Shown: positions 53,669-62,821 of the stretch, piece after piece
How positions within the stretch are numbered: the stretch's first letter is position 1
Layout: each line of letters begins with the position of its first letter
Source of the DNA: Virgifigura deserti
GTDB lineage: Bacteria > Pseudomonadota > Alphaproteobacteria > Dongiales > Dongiaceae
Direction: 5' to 3'
Assembly: GCA_003576685.1 (NCBI GenBank)
Contig: QOZR01000001.1
Span: 643,662-707,661, forward strand
DNA length: 64,000 bases
Notes under the pieces: model-generated
Database searches by the model: none
Seen by the model: the letters and a program-made list of their open reading frames with translations, nothing else
Told to the model about the DNA's origin: nothing
Program-made: the position numbers and the translations under genes

Positions 53669-54547
53669 TCAACCGTCGACCTCCTCCCGCACGATCCTCA
53701 TCAGGTACTTGCCATAGGTCGTGTGCTTCAGCGGCTCCGCGAGGCCGGCGAGCTGCTCCGACCCGATGAACCCCTTTCGGTGAGCGATCTCCTCGACGCA
53801 GGCGATCTTCAGCCCTTGGCGCCGCTCCATCGCGCGGACGAACTCCGCCGCCTCGAGCAGCGATTCATGGGTTCCGGTATCGAGCCAGGCGAAGCCCCGC
53901 CCCATCTTCTCGACCCGCAGCGCGCCCATTTCAAGATAAGCCAGGTTCACGTCCGTGATCTCCAACTCGCCGCGTCCGGACGGCTTCACCCGGGCGGCGA
54001 TGTCGACGACTTGGTTGTCGTAGAAATAGAGGCCGGTCACCGCCCAGTTGGATTTCGGCCTTTGCGGCTTCTCCTCGATACTGACCACCCGGCCGTCGGC
54101 ATCGAATCCGAGCACGCCATAGCGCTCCGGGTCTTCGACCCAATAGCCGAAGACGGTGGCGCCCTCCGGCCGCTCCGCCGCATGCACCAGCATCTCGACC
54201 AGCCCGTGCCCGTGGAACAGGTTATCGCCGAGTACGAGGGCGCAGCGGTCATCGTCGATGAAGTCGCGGCCGATGATGAAGGCCTGCGCCAGCCCCTCCG
54301 GGCGCGGTTGTACGGCATAGGCAATAGTCATCCCCCATTGCGTCCCGTCGCCCAGAAGCTTGCGGTACAATGCGGCATCGTCCGGCGTCGTAATGACGAA
54401 AATGTCGCGAATGCCGGCGAGCATCAGGGTCGATAGCGGATAATAGACCATCGGCTTGTCATAGACCGGCAGAAGCTGCTTGCTGACCGCATGAGTTACT
54501 GGATGCAGCCGCGTACCTGCTCCGCCTGCCAGGATGATTCCCTTCAT
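53669..54547 (-). CDS. rfbA: Glucose-1-phosphate thymidylyltransferase RfbA
   Basis: A 292-residue nucleotidyltransferase that joins dTTP and glucose-1-phosphate to dTDP-glucose, the first step of dTDP-L-rhamnose synthesis. The N-terminal [13 protein letters not shown] loop, the [20 protein letters not shown] block, [12 protein letters not shown] with the metal aspartate and [19 protein letters not shown] are standard. Its ATG overlaps the rfbD stop by 4 bases. Confidence 0.97.
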   Translation of the reverse strand: MKGIILAGGAGTRLHPVTHAVSKQLLPVYDKPMVYYPLSTLMLAGIRDIFVITTPDDAALYRKLLGDGTQWGMTIAYAVQPRPEGLAQAFIIGRDFIDDDRCALVLGDNLFHGHGLVEMLVHAAERPEGATVFGYWVEDPERYGVLGFDADGRVVSIEEKPQRPKSNWAVTGLYFYDNQVVDIAARVKPSGRGELEITDVNLAYLEMGALRVEKMGRGFAWLDTGTHESLLEAAEFVRAMERRQGLKIACVEEIAHRKGFIGSEQLAGLAEPLKHTTYGKYLMRIVREEVDG

Positions 54548-55461
54548 TGCCGTTTATCCCTTCCATCGGGTCCCAGCAATTCATCCAAGCACTCATCCAG
54601 CGCCGCGCGCCATAGCCGCGGGGTGATGCCGAAGGCGGCCGCGATGCGCCCGCAATCCAGGACGGAGTTTGCCGGCCGTCGCGCCGGCGTCGGGTAATCC
54701 AATGTTTCGATCGCCCGGAGGCGCGGCGTTGGAGCACCCCGGGCCGCGGCTGCGGCAAAGATCGCCCGCGCCAAGCCGTGCCAGGTGGTCAGCCCGGCGT
54801 TGCAGAAATGATAGGTCCCCCAGCGATCGAATCCATCGCCGACGGCGCGTTCCGCGACCGTCAGAATCGTCCGAGCAATGTCCGCCGCCGCGGTGGGACA
54901 GCCGGTCTGATCGTCGACGACTCCGATCTCCTCGCGCTCGCGGCCAAGACGGAGCATCGTCTTGACGAAGTTGTGGCGGAACGGGCTGAACACCCAGGCG
55001 GTGCGCAGAATCAGATGCTGATCCAACCGATCCCGAATGGCGCGTTCGCCGGCCTCCTTGCTTTCGCCATAGACGCCCAGGGGGCGGACCGCGTCCGATT
55101 CGGTATAGGCCGCGGCCTTGGTTCCGTCGAATACGTAATCGGTCGACAGATGAAGCAGCGGCAGGTCGCGGGAGCGGCACGCCTCCGCAATATAAGCGGC
55201 ACCGTCGCGATTGACGGCGAACGCCTGCTCTCGCTCGCTTTCGGCGCGATCGACCTGGGTGTAGGCCGCCGCATTGACGACGAAACCGCATTGCGCGACC
55301 CCGATCGCACTGGCGATGGCGTCGGGCCGGGTGATGTCGAGGGCGTCGCGCCCCAGCCCCGTCACCGAGAAGCCGGCCGGCGGAACGGCTCGCATCAGCT
55401 CGCGCCCCACCTGCCCGTCCCCGCCGAGCACCAGAACGCGGATCCGCCGCTCGCTGCTCAT
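54544..55461 (-). CDS. rfbD: dTDP-4-dehydrorhamnose reductase RfbD
   Basis: A 305-residue SDR enzyme performing the last, NAD(P)H-dependent step to dTDP-L-rhamnose. The Rossmann motif [17 protein letters not shown] is near residue 9; the catalytic YGESKEAGE (Y-x3-K) is near 127 and the STDYVFDG block precedes it. [18 protein letters not shown] and the [11 protein letters not shown] block follow. ATG 55461 overlaps the rfbB stop by one base (TAATG). Confidence 0.96.
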   Translation of the reverse strand: MSSERRIRVLVLGGDGQVGRELMRAVPPAGFSVTGLGRDALDITRPDAIASAIGVAQCGFVVNAAAYTQVDRAESEREQAFAVNRDGAAYIAEACRSRDLPLLHLSTDYVFDGTKAAAYTESDAVRPLGVYGESKEAGERAIRDRLDQHLILRTAWVFSPFRHNFVKTMLRLGREREEIGVVDDQTGCPTAAADIARTILTVAERAVGDGFDRWGTYHFCNAGLTTWHGLARAIFAAAAARGAPTPRLRAIETLDYPTPARRPANSVLDCGRIAAAFGITPRLWRAALDECLDELLGPDGRDKRQ

Positions 55462-56549
55462 TACGCGACCGGAAACGCCATGTCCGCGTGCGGCCGTTCC
55501 CCCAGGCCAAGCCGTTCGCCGCGATAACGCTCGGTCCGGATGCGGTTTGTCCAATTGGGATTTTTAAGATACCAGCGCACCGTCTGGCGCAGGCCGATTT
55601 CGAACGTATGGCGCGGCGCCCAGCCCAGCTCCCGCCGAAGCTTCGTCGCATCCATCGCATAGCGCTCGTCGTGACCGGGGCGGTCGGTGACGAAATGGAT
55701 CAGATGCTCGTGCGGCCGATGCGGCGAGTTCGGCAGCAACTCGTCGAGGATCGCGCAGATCTGGCGGACGACGGCGATGTTCGACCGCTCGCAGTCGCCG
55801 CTCACATTGTACTTCTCGCCGATTCGCCCGTGCCGCAGAATCAGATGGAGCGCTTCCGCATGATCCTCGACATGGAGCCAGTCGCGAACGTTCTCACCGG
55901 TGCCGTAGATCGGCAGCCGTTCGCCTGCGACGGCGTTCAGGATCGTCAGCGGAATCAGCTTTTCGGGAAACTGGCGAGGGCCGTAATTGTTCGTACAATT
56001 GCTGATCACGACCGGCAGGCCGTAGGTCTTGTTCCAAGCACGCGCGAGATGATCGGCCGCAGCCTTGCTCGCGGAATATGGCGAGTTCGGCTGGTAGGGC
56101 GTTTCCTCGGTGAACTTGCCGGCCGCACCCAGGGTGCCATAGACCTCGTCCGTCGAGACATGGTGAAAGCGAAACGCGGCGCGCCGTCGCCCTTCGAGTG
56201 CCATCCAATATCGCCGCACGGCCTCGAGCAGCGTGTAGGTTCCGACGATGTTGGATTGGATGAAGGCGGCGGGGCCGTCGATCGACCGGTCGACATGCGA
56301 CTCGGCGGCAAGATGCATCACCGCATCCGGCCGGTGTCGTGCAAACAAGCGGTCGAGCGCGGCGCTATCGCAGATATCGGTCTGCTCGAACCGGTAGCGC
56401 GGATGGCAGCTCGCCTCGTCAAGCGATGCCAGATCCGCTGCATAGGTCAGTTTGTCGAGGTTGATGACGGCGAAGTCGGTTTCGCCGATCAGATACCGAA
56501 CAAGGGCGGAGCCGATGAACCCCGCACCGCCTGTAACGACGACCTTCAC
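55461..56549 (-). CDS. rfbB: dTDP-glucose 4,6-dehydratase RfbB
   Basis: A 362-residue extended SDR that makes dTDP-4-keto-6-deoxyglucose. [14 protein letters not shown] is near residue 5, [15 protein letters not shown] near 82, STDEVYG near 133 and [11 protein letters not shown] (catalytic Y-x3-K) near 165. The start is chosen as GTG 56549, giving the canonical [13 protein letters not shown]; an ATG at 56561 four codons upstream has GGAG immediately against it, too close to work well, and a far upstream ATG is unlikely. Order rfbC-rfbB-rfbD-rfbA is one unit. Confidence 0.95.
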   Translation of the reverse strand: MKVVVTGGAGFIGSALVRYLIGETDFAVINLDKLTYAADLASLDEASCHPRYRFEQTDICDSAALDRLFARHRPDAVMHLAAESHVDRSIDGPAAFIQSNIVGTYTLLEAVRRYWMALEGRRRAAFRFHHVSTDEVYGTLGAAGKFTEETPYQPNSPYSASKAAADHLARAWNKTYGLPVVISNCTNNYGPRQFPEKLIPLTILNAVAGERLPIYGTGENVRDWLHVEDHAEALHLILRHGRIGEKYNVSGDCERSNIAVVRQICAILDELLPNSPHRPHEHLIHFVTDRPGHDERYAMDATKLRRELGWAPRHTFEIGLRQTVRWYLKNPNWTNRIRTERYRGERLGLGERPHADMAFPVA

Positions 56550-56639
56550 GGTTCTTTCCATCTCCCGGTCAGCTAGTGAACGAAGAAATGGCGGCCGAGG
56601 TTCCCTAATGGAACTCACCGGTAGTAATACCCCCGCCGA

Positions 56640-57194
56640 TCAGCGGAACCATGTCGGAAGATCCCGCAGCCGCGGGAGTCGTCGGTCCTTCTCGGACAGG
56701 ATGGCGCTCGCCTCCTCTACCGGCCAGTCGATCGCCAGATCGGGATCGTTCCACAACAGGCCGAGATCGTTGTCTCGGGAATAATACTGATCGACTTTGT
56801 AGAGAACCTCGGCTTCCGCCGTCAGGGTGCAGAAGCCGTGCGCGAAGCCGACAGGAATGAGCAGCTGGTTCCAGTCCTCCGCGCTCAGGATGGCGGCGAC
56901 ATGCCGCCCGAAGGTGGGGGAGCCTGCCCGCAGGTCGACGGCAACGTCGTAGATGGCGCCCCGGGTCACGCGCACCAGCTTGGTCTGGGCGAAGGGGGGA
57001 CTCTGGAAATGAAGTCCGCGGACCGTGCCGCTGGCCGCCGACAGGGAGTGATTGTCCTGTACGAAATCGACGGTGATCCCGCTCGCGGCCAGCATCCGTT
57101 TGTTATAGGTCTCGGATAGGAACCCGCGTGTGTCGCCGTGCCTGACCGGCTGAATGAGCTTGATGTCCGGAATCGCCGTTCCGATGACTTTCAC
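56640..57194 (-). CDS. rfbC: dTDP-4-dehydrorhamnose 3,5-epimerase RfbC
   Basis: A 184-residue cupin-type epimerase. The family blocks IKLIQPVRHGDTRGFLSETYN, FVQDNHSLSAASGTVRGLHFQ with the catalytic histidine, GAIYDVAVDLRAGSPTFG and IPVGFAHGFCTL are present, and the length is standard. GTG 57194 is the chosen start: AGGA lies nine bases upstream and the product then begins MKVIGTAIPDIK. It is the first gene of the rhamnose unit, 91 bases before rfbB. Confidence 0.95.
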   Translation of the reverse strand: MKVIGTAIPDIKLIQPVRHGDTRGFLSETYNKRMLAASGITVDFVQDNHSLSAASGTVRGLHFQSPPFAQTKLVRVTRGAIYDVAVDLRAGSPTFGRHVAAILSAEDWNQLLIPVGFAHGFCTLTAEAEVLYKVDQYYSRDNDLGLLWNDPDLAIDWPVEEASAILSEKDRRLPRLRDLPTWFR

Positions 57195-57481
57195 GCTTGT
57201 CGTTCCTGCGCGATATATGCTCAAGGCTCTCCTTACTAAGACTGCCTTCGTCCTCTCGGTCAAGATTCGAACGCAGCCTGGATCGATAGAAATACCGCGA
57301 CCGGAGGACACAGGCATTGCTCTCTTCCGGAAGAGCGATTTCCGATCTATCCTTCCAAGAATTCCGCCAATTTTCCGGAGAACCTTCACACCGACAACAA
57401 TGGTCTGATCCGATAAACCGACGGCGGCGCCTGAGTCTCGTTCACGCCGTCTTCTCCACCGTAGGAGCACGTCGCGCCGGC

Positions 57482-58507
57482 ATGACCACGCCATCCGTCT
57501 GCGTCGTCATCGTCACCTACAACAACGCGCCGCATCTGGCCCGGTGCGTCGCCGACCTGTCGCAGCAGATTTACCAGGATTTCGAGGTCATCATCGTCGA
57601 CAACGGATCGGGCGACGGCGCGATCGACGAGCTCGGAACGCTTCCGCCGAATTTCCGATTGCTGCGATCGCCTGAAAATTTGGGTTTCGCAAAAGCCAAC
57701 AACTGGGCGGCGCGCAACACCCAGGCGGAATGGCTGGCGACGTTGAACGCCGACGCGTTTCCGGAGCCCGATTGGCTCGAACGGCTGAGGGCGGCGACGG
57801 ATCGCCATCCCGATGCCCCGATGTTCGGCTCGACCCAGATCGACTTCCATCGGCCGGACCGGCTCGACGGCGCCGGGGACCTCTACCACGCTACGGGCCT
57901 CGTCTGGCGGAGCAAGGAGGGCCGGCCGGTGGCAGATGCCGCCGACGAGCAAGCTGCGTTCGGGCCTTGCGCCGCCGCCGCGCTGTATCGCCGCGACGCC
58001 TTCCTCGCGGCGGGCGGATTCGACGAGCGGTTCTTCTGTTATTGCGAAGACATCGATCTCGCCTTCCGCCTGCGCCTCGCCGGCGGTCGAAACATTCAGG
58101 TCGCGGAAGCCGTCGTCCGGCATGTCGGATCGGCAAGCGCCGGACGACGGAGCGATTTCAGCGTCTATCATGGCACCCGCAACCGGCTTTGGACCTTCGT
58201 CAAGAACATGCCCGGCCCCTTGTTCTGGCCGTTGCTGCCGGTTCATCTGCTCGCAAGCCTCATATTGCTGCTGCGCGCCGCGGGCCGGGGCTCGCTGAAA
58301 TCGACATGGGGTGGGATGGCCCACGGCGTCCGCGGCCTCGGCCCGATCTGGGCGACCCGTCGCGAGATACAGCGCCAAAGGCGCGCCTCGACCCTGGACA
58401 TCGCACGGGCGTTGCGATGGTCGCCCCTTGCTCCGTTCCGGCGCAGGACGATAGACGCCCCTGGCGCCGAATCATCGACATTCCGCCCCGGCTGCATAGG
58501 CTCTTGA
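57482..58507 (+). CDS. GT2 family glycosyltransferase (rhamnosyltransferase-like)
   Basis: A 341-residue GT-A enzyme: VCVVIVTYNNAPHLARCV at the N-terminus, VIIVDNGSGDG (about 39), LGFAKANNWAARNT, the metal-binding LNADAFPEPDWLE (about 97) and FFCYCEDIDLAFRLRLAG (about 185), the catalytic ED-D block of rhamnosyltransferase-type GT2. A hydrophobic stretch (WPLLPVHLLASLILLL, about 245-262) may attach it to the membrane. It is divergent from rfbC. ATG 57482 has only a distant GGAG. Confidence 0.9.
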   Translation: MTTPSVCVVIVTYNNAPHLARCVADLSQQIYQDFEVIIVDNGSGDGAIDELGTLPPNFRLLRSPENLGFAKANNWAARNTQAEWLATLNADAFPEPDWLERLRAATDRHPDAPMFGSTQIDFHRPDRLDGAGDLYHATGLVWRSKEGRPVADAADEQAAFGPCAAAALYRRDAFLAAGGFDERFFCYCEDIDLAFRLRLAGGRNIQVAEAVVRHVGSASAGRRSDFSVYHGTRNRLWTFVKNMPGPLFWPLLPVHLLASLILLLRAAGRGSLKSTWGGMAHGVRGLGPIWATRREIQRQRRASTLDIARALRWSPLAPFRRRTIDAPGAESSTFRPGCIGS

Positions 58508-58511
58508 GCGG

Positions 58512-59465
58512 ATGGACGCCTCGATGGAAGCAGGCGTCAGCACGATCATGGTCAGCTATCACACGGGAGCCGTGCTGTTCGAGGCGATCGAGGGCGTGCT
58601 CGCACAGGATGCTCTTCGTGAATTGATCCTCGTCGATAACGGCAACCCGGATTCGATCCTCCGCGAAATTCACCGCCGCGCCGATCTCGATCCGCGGCTG
58701 GTCGTGATCTCGGGTCACGGCAATGTCGGATTCGCGGCCGGCTGCAATCTCGGCGCACGGCGCGCGGGCGGCTCCTTTCTCCTGTTCCTGAACCCTGATT
58801 GCCGCCTGCCTCCGAACGCGCTGCCGACGCTCCTTGCGGAAGCCGCACGTCGGCCGCGGCCCTGGATGCTGGGATGTCGGCTGGTCAATCCCGACGGCAG
58901 CGAGCAGCGCGGCGCGCGGCGCGAGATGCTGACACCCCGAACGGCACTGGCGGAGGTCTGCCGTCTCGATCGCCTGATGCCGGGCCGCTTCACACGGGTC
59001 AATCTGAACGACTTGCCGGTGCCGCGGCACGCCATATCGGTGCCGGTCATCAGCGGCGCCTGCATGATTCTGCCGACTGCGGACTACTGGCGGATCGGCG
59101 GCATGGACGAAGGATACTTCCTCCATGTCGAGGACATCGATTTCTGCCATCGCTTCCGCGCCGCCGGAGGCGAGATCTTCTTTGTTCCGCAGGTTTCGGT
59201 CCTCCACCACAAGGGAACCAGCGGCGCCGGACGACTGACGGTGGAGTGGCACAAGACCCGCGGCTTCATGCGGCATTTTCGGAAGAACTTCGACGGCACC
59301 CCGACGGCCTATAGGGCCGTGGTCAACGCTGGCATCCTCGCGCGCTTCGCTGTGATCACCGCGGGCATCGTCACGACCGCGTTCATCAACCGCCTCCGGG
59401 AACCACAAAGGCACAGAGGCACGGAGCTTGGCGTCTTCCTCTGTGTCTCCGTGCCTCTGTGGTGA
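58512..59465 (+). CDS. GT2 family glycosyltransferase with repeat-encoded C-terminus
   Basis: A 317-residue GT2 enzyme starting four bases after the preceding GT2 gene. Blocks: STIMVSYHTGAVLFEAI, LILVDNGNPDS, GNVGFAAGCNLGARRA, LFLNPDCRLPPNAL (metal site, about 95), GYFLHVEDIDFCHRFRAAGG (about 200) and a C-terminal hydrophobic helix FAVITAGIVTTAFI. After residue about 296 the protein is encoded by a palindromic repeat (59402-59464) that also supplies the TGA stop, so the last 21 residues are not original to the gene. Confidence 0.88.
   Translation: MDASMEAGVSTIMVSYHTGAVLFEAIEGVLAQDALRELILVDNGNPDSILREIHRRADLDPRLVVISGHGNVGFAAGCNLGARRAGGSFLLFLNPDCRLPPNALPTLLAEAARRPRPWMLGCRLVNPDGSEQRGARREMLTPRTALAEVCRLDRLMPGRFTRVNLNDLPVPRHAISVPVISGACMILPTADYWRIGGMDEGYFLHVEDIDFCHRFRAAGGEIFFVPQVSVLHHKGTSGAGRLTVEWHKTRGFMRHFRKNFDGTPTAYRAVVNAGILARFAVITAGIVTTAFINRLREPQRHRGTELGVFLCVSVPLW
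59402..59464. repeat. Palindromic repeat overlapping the GT2 3' end
   Basis: A perfect 15-bp stem cacagaggcacggag (59412-59426) / ctccgtgcctctgtg (59447-59461) is separated by 20 bases, with accac/gtggt-type flanks outside. The sequence is of the cctctgtgtctctgtgcctctgtggt type, which occurs as dispersed repeats in many bacterial genomes. It is the only copy in the window. Confidence 0.85.
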
Positions 59466-59472
59466 GTCACCT

Positions 59473-60342
59473 TCATCCCGCCGGAAACACCGGGCGGAAC
59501 GGCCGAGGATCGAATCGCAAAGCCTGTTGGGCCGGCCTTCCATCGAACGCAAGATCCTGATTCATCCGAGCGAGCAGCGCCGGACTATAACGCCCGCCAT
59601 AGATCGGGCGCGCCGCGGCAAAGGCCATCCGCAGCAGGCTTCCCGGCACGGGAAGAATCGCCGGCCGCTGCCCGAGGCCGGAGAAAATGCGGCAAACCAT
59701 CTCGCGGTAGGGCAGCGTCTCGCCGCCAGGGAGATTGAATGCCCGATCCCACGCATCCGGGTTGTCGATGGCCGCCACCATTGCTTGGGCGACGTCGTCG
59801 GCATGAACCGGCTGACGCAATCCGTTTCCTGGCCGGACGATGGGAAAGAAGCCGAACCGGCGGATAACCCGTGCGATCTCGCTGATATTCCTGTCCCGGC
59901 CCGGGTCGTAGATCAAGGTCGGCCGCAAGACCGTCCAGCTGCAGCCGGCGTTTCGGCAAAATTGCTGAACCCGTTCTTCGGCTGTCGCGATCCGCGCCAC
60001 CAGATCGGCTTCGCGAGGGTCCGCGCTCGTCGCCTTGGAGAAGACGCTGGTCGTGCCGACCACGATGATGTGGCGTGCCGCCTCAAGGCTGGGAAGCGCA
60101 TCGGACAACCGCCATAACGGCACCAGAGACAGGATTACGGTGCCCGCGGGCACGCGCCAGCCTCCCGGGCTCTGGATGTCCAGTCGGCGCCAACGGAACC
60201 CCGCCGGCATCGCCGCCTCATCGGTCGGCGGTCGTCGGCTGATAGCGTCGCCGAGGAAGCCCGCAACGGACAGACGCTCACAGAGATAGGGCCCGACGAG
60301 ACTGGTGGCGCCGAGCACAACGGCGAACGGATGGCCTGACAT
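59473..60342 (-). CDS. NAD-dependent epimerase/dehydratase family protein
   Basis: A 289-residue SDR-like protein. FAVVLGATSLVGPYLCERL near residue 6 is a degenerate Rossmann motif (GATSLVG). HIIVVGTTSVFSKAT, SWTVLRPTLIYDPGRD, QPVHADDVAQAMVAAI and AFNLPGGETLPYREMV follow the order of sugar-nucleotide epimerases and related atypical SDRs. The classical Y-x3-K pair is not seen (around residue 115 the sequence is ATAEERVQ), so the catalysis is uncertain. It is convergent with the GT2 gene 7 bases away and may act in the same glycan pathway. Confidence 0.82.
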   Translation of the reverse strand: MSGHPFAVVLGATSLVGPYLCERLSVAGFLGDAISRRPPTDEAAMPAGFRWRRLDIQSPGGWRVPAGTVILSLVPLWRLSDALPSLEAARHIIVVGTTSVFSKATSADPREADLVARIATAEERVQQFCRNAGCSWTVLRPTLIYDPGRDRNISEIARVIRRFGFFPIVRPGNGLRQPVHADDVAQAMVAAIDNPDAWDRAFNLPGGETLPYREMVCRIFSGLGQRPAILPVPGSLLRMAFAAARPIYGGRYSPALLARMNQDLAFDGRPAQQALRFDPRPFRPVFPAG

Positions 60343-60456
60343 TTCGCGTCCCGCGGCCGCTTCCTCGATTGTTCGATATCCCGGCCAAAGCTTGGCACCC
60401 GCCGACCGGCAAGTGCAAGCTCGGCATAACTCGATTCTCGTGCCCCCGGAGCCGTT

Positions 60457-61785
60457 TTAGAACTGCTGCGTAGCGCCGATCTCGATCTGGTGACGATCAA
60501 AATCGTAGAGATCGAGGCTCGAGTTGCGGCGGGAATAGATATAGCTGAGCTGCGGCGTGAAGCCGAACAGACTCCAACGGCGGTTCAGAAGGCTCACCCG
60601 CGCACGCAGTGAGCGGTCTTTTCGCACCTCGTCATAGGCGGCCGCTTTCTCGTCATAGTCGGTAAACGTGACCTCCGGCTGCAGGGTTGCCGTCCAGCCG
60701 TCCGGGAACTCGTGCAAATAGCCGATCCCCGTGCGCCAGGCGGTGTTCCGGAACACGTCGACGGCGGCGTCCTCGCGCGCCACGCCGGCCAGGAGACGGA
60801 GATAGCTGTTCGGCGTCAGCGCATAGACGGCGACGGCGACCGCCGTCGTCAGCGGCCCGCTCGCATCGTCGTTCCGGTCATAGGTGATTTCCTGGCGTTC
60901 GATCGCGCCGCCGAGGATGATGCGCTCGGTGAGGCGCCGGTTGGCCTCGATCCGGCCGCCGATCGCCCAGCTATAGGCCTCGCCGCCATACCAGCGCTTG
61001 TTCGCGGTCAGGAGAAGACTGACGTCGCCCTTCTCGATGGAGAAGCGGGGACCGGCATGGAACGAGGCGATGTAGTCGTCGAACGTGCCGCCGCTATATT
61101 CGGTGACGAAGGTCTGGGCACCGAGACGGATCTGCGTCCGCTCGGTGACGGGATGATAATACTGGCCGCCGAGCGTGCCCTTGAAGCCGACGCCCGAACG
61201 CTCGCGCGCATCCTTGGACAGGATGAAGGGACGCCCGAACAGCTCGACCGTCTCGATCGCCGGGCCGGCATTGATGTTGGTATCGGGCGCCAGCCCGACG
61301 CTGAGGTCGACGTGCCAGCCCTTGCGCTCGCGGATCGCGTCGAGGTAGCGGTTGACGTTGTCGACGACGGACTCCGGCATATCGCCCGCGAGCGCCAGAC
61401 CGAACTGGTGCTTGGCGTTGTCGTCCTCGCCGTTCAGGAAGAACGCCCGGCCGAGCTCGAGCCGGACGCGCGGCAGCGCCGGGTCCCGGACCAGGATCGC
61501 CCGGAACCGCTCGATGGCGGTGTCATAGTCCTTCTGCGCCAGCGCGATCTGCCCGAGCAGGAAGTCGATATCGTTCGACCTCGGATAAGACCGCTCCAAC
61601 TCGAGCAGCAGGTCCCTGGCGCGTTCGAACTCGCCGTCCCGCATCAGCGGGCCGACCTCCTGCAGCGCATGCAGGATGACGCCGCGCGTCGCGTCCACCT
61701 TTGGCGTGGCGCCGCTTGCGGAGGCTATCGTCAGCAGCCACGCAAGCACCCCCGCGAGGGCAAACATGATCGGCCTTCCTGGCAT
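60457..61785 (-). CDS. Slam-type surface lipoprotein assembly modifier (DUF560)
   Basis: A 442-residue outer membrane protein. Signal peptide about 1-25 (MPGRPIMFALAGVLAWLL...ASG). Residues about 30-150 are helical TPR-like repeats (ARDLLLELERSYPRSNDIDF, QIALAQKDYDTAIERFRAIL, LELGRAFFLNGEDDNAKHQF). Residues about 155-442 are a beta-barrel rich in aromatic strands, ending in phenylalanine as outer membrane proteins do. This TPR-plus-barrel layout is the Slam architecture that moves lipoproteins to the cell surface. Either ATG 61785 or ATG 61767 fits; both have a ribosome site. It starts 88 bases after the stop of the TbpB-like lipoprotein gene, its likely client. Confidence 0.85.
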   Translation of the reverse strand: MPGRPIMFALAGVLAWLLTIASASGATPKVDATRGVILHALQEVGPLMRDGEFERARDLLLELERSYPRSNDIDFLLGQIALAQKDYDTAIERFRAILVRDPALPRVRLELGRAFFLNGEDDNAKHQFGLALAGDMPESVVDNVNRYLDAIRERKGWHVDLSVGLAPDTNINAGPAIETVELFGRPFILSKDARERSGVGFKGTLGGQYYHPVTERTQIRLGAQTFVTEYSGGTFDDYIASFHAGPRFSIEKGDVSLLLTANKRWYGGEAYSWAIGGRIEANRRLTERIILGGAIERQEITYDRNDDASGPLTTAVAVAVYALTPNSYLRLLAGVAREDAAVDVFRNTAWRTGIGYLHEFPDGWTATLQPEVTFTDYDEKAAAYDEVRKDRSLRARVSLLNRRWSLFGFTPQLSYIYSRRNSSLDLYDFDRHQIEIGATQQF

Positions 61786-61873
61786 CGATGATCCTGCCTG
61801 TCGTGAACCGGGCCTGTCGGAACGGCGATTTCTGCTCTCAGAGATCCCGTGCCTGCGAGTCCTTCGCGACGGC

Positions 61874-62821
61874 TTACTGCGTCACCCCGAAAGCGCCGGT
61901 CGCCACGTTTCCAGAGGAATCCTCGAGGGTCCAGGCGCCGCCAGCTTCGTCAGCACCCGGTCCGAAGAACTTGCCCCCAACTACGCCGGAGGCGTCGTCG
62001 GCGAGCCCACCAGGATTGGTGTTAGCACCGCCCACGCTCGTCGTGCCGCTGAAGTCATTCGAGCCGGCGGCAATGGTGCCGCCGAAGTTCACGTCATTCC
62101 ATGGCGAACTCGCTAGCGTTTCGACGTTCGTGGCGGTCGTGCCGGTGAAGTTTCCCGATACGTTGCCGGACCCAAAGTCCGCTGTCATCGCCGCGTTGCC
62201 GAGAAGATCGTAGGCGTCGCCGGTGCTATCCACAGCCACGCCGACCATTTTGCCAGTGTATGTCGCGGTTCCACTGGTCGGCATATCGCTCGGACGCGTC
62301 TCATAGCCGCCGACACCAACGCCGATGCCGACCTCGAGATCCGTTGGACCGCCGTTCGAGATGGCCCAGGCACCGAGTTCCATATAATCGAGGCCCGCCA
62401 GCACACCGTAGAGTTGGAGCACGACCTCCCTGCCGCTAACATTCTTCGTATAGGTGACGACACCGTTTTTCACAGTGCGGTGCGACCCATCGCGGAATTC
62501 GACGTCCATAAAGTTCTCGACCTTGAGACGCATGCCGTCCGCCAGCGGCGTAATGGATGCCTTCCGCGCGCCGGGCTCGCCCGTGATCTTCCCGCCGCCG
62601 TTGGCGTAATACCCTTGCGTCTGGAGAAGCGGGAACTCGGTGCCGTCCGGCGCATCGGCCAGCTTCGTTCCGTCATCTGCATATTGCGGGTCGTCCGACA
62701 CCGGGATATTGCCGCCGAGAGCATCGCCCCCGCCGCTCCCGCCGCCACCGGCGCAGGCGCTCAGCGCGACGATCATCGCCGCAGCCGCGAGGCTCTCCAA
62801 AATGCGTTTCGATCTGATCAT
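61874..62821 (-). CDS. TbpB-barrel-like surface lipoprotein, candidate Slam client
   Basis: A 315-residue lipoprotein. The signal peptide ends VALSAC with acylated Cys about 23; the next residue is Ala, so no inner-membrane retention signal. A glycine-rich tether (GGGGSGGG) follows. The C-terminal half has beta-barrel blocks of the TbpB/HpuA/factor-H-binding type: SGTATYTGKMVGVAV, AAMTADFGSGNVSGNFTG, and VVGGKFFGPGADEAGGAW near residue 275, which matches the v-G-x-FyGp-A-x-E-x-G-G pattern of that fold. The N-terminal half (about 60-150) is less typed. It precedes the Slam-type gene on the same strand. The ligand is unknown; nothing shows iron or transferrin binding. Confidence 0.82.
   Translation of the reverse strand: MIRSKRILESLAAAAMIVALSACAGGGGSGGGDALGGNIPVSDDPQYADDGTKLADAPDGTEFPLLQTQGYYANGGGKITGEPGARKASITPLADGMRLKVENFMDVEFRDGSHRTVKNGVVTYTKNVSGREVVLQLYGVLAGLDYMELGAWAISNGGPTDLEVGIGVGVGGYETRPSDMPTSGTATYTGKMVGVAVDSTGDAYDLLGNAAMTADFGSGNVSGNFTGTTATNVETLASSPWNDVNFGGTIAAGSNDFSGTTSVGGANTNPGGLADDASGVVGGKFFGPGADEAGGAWTLEDSSGNVATGAFGVTQ

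Noticed and set aside
45938..60342. Prophage or transposon cargo island
   Set aside because: No integrase, transposase or terminal repeats were found; the tRNA-Cys next to the region has no visible duplicated 3' end (attachment site) further along.
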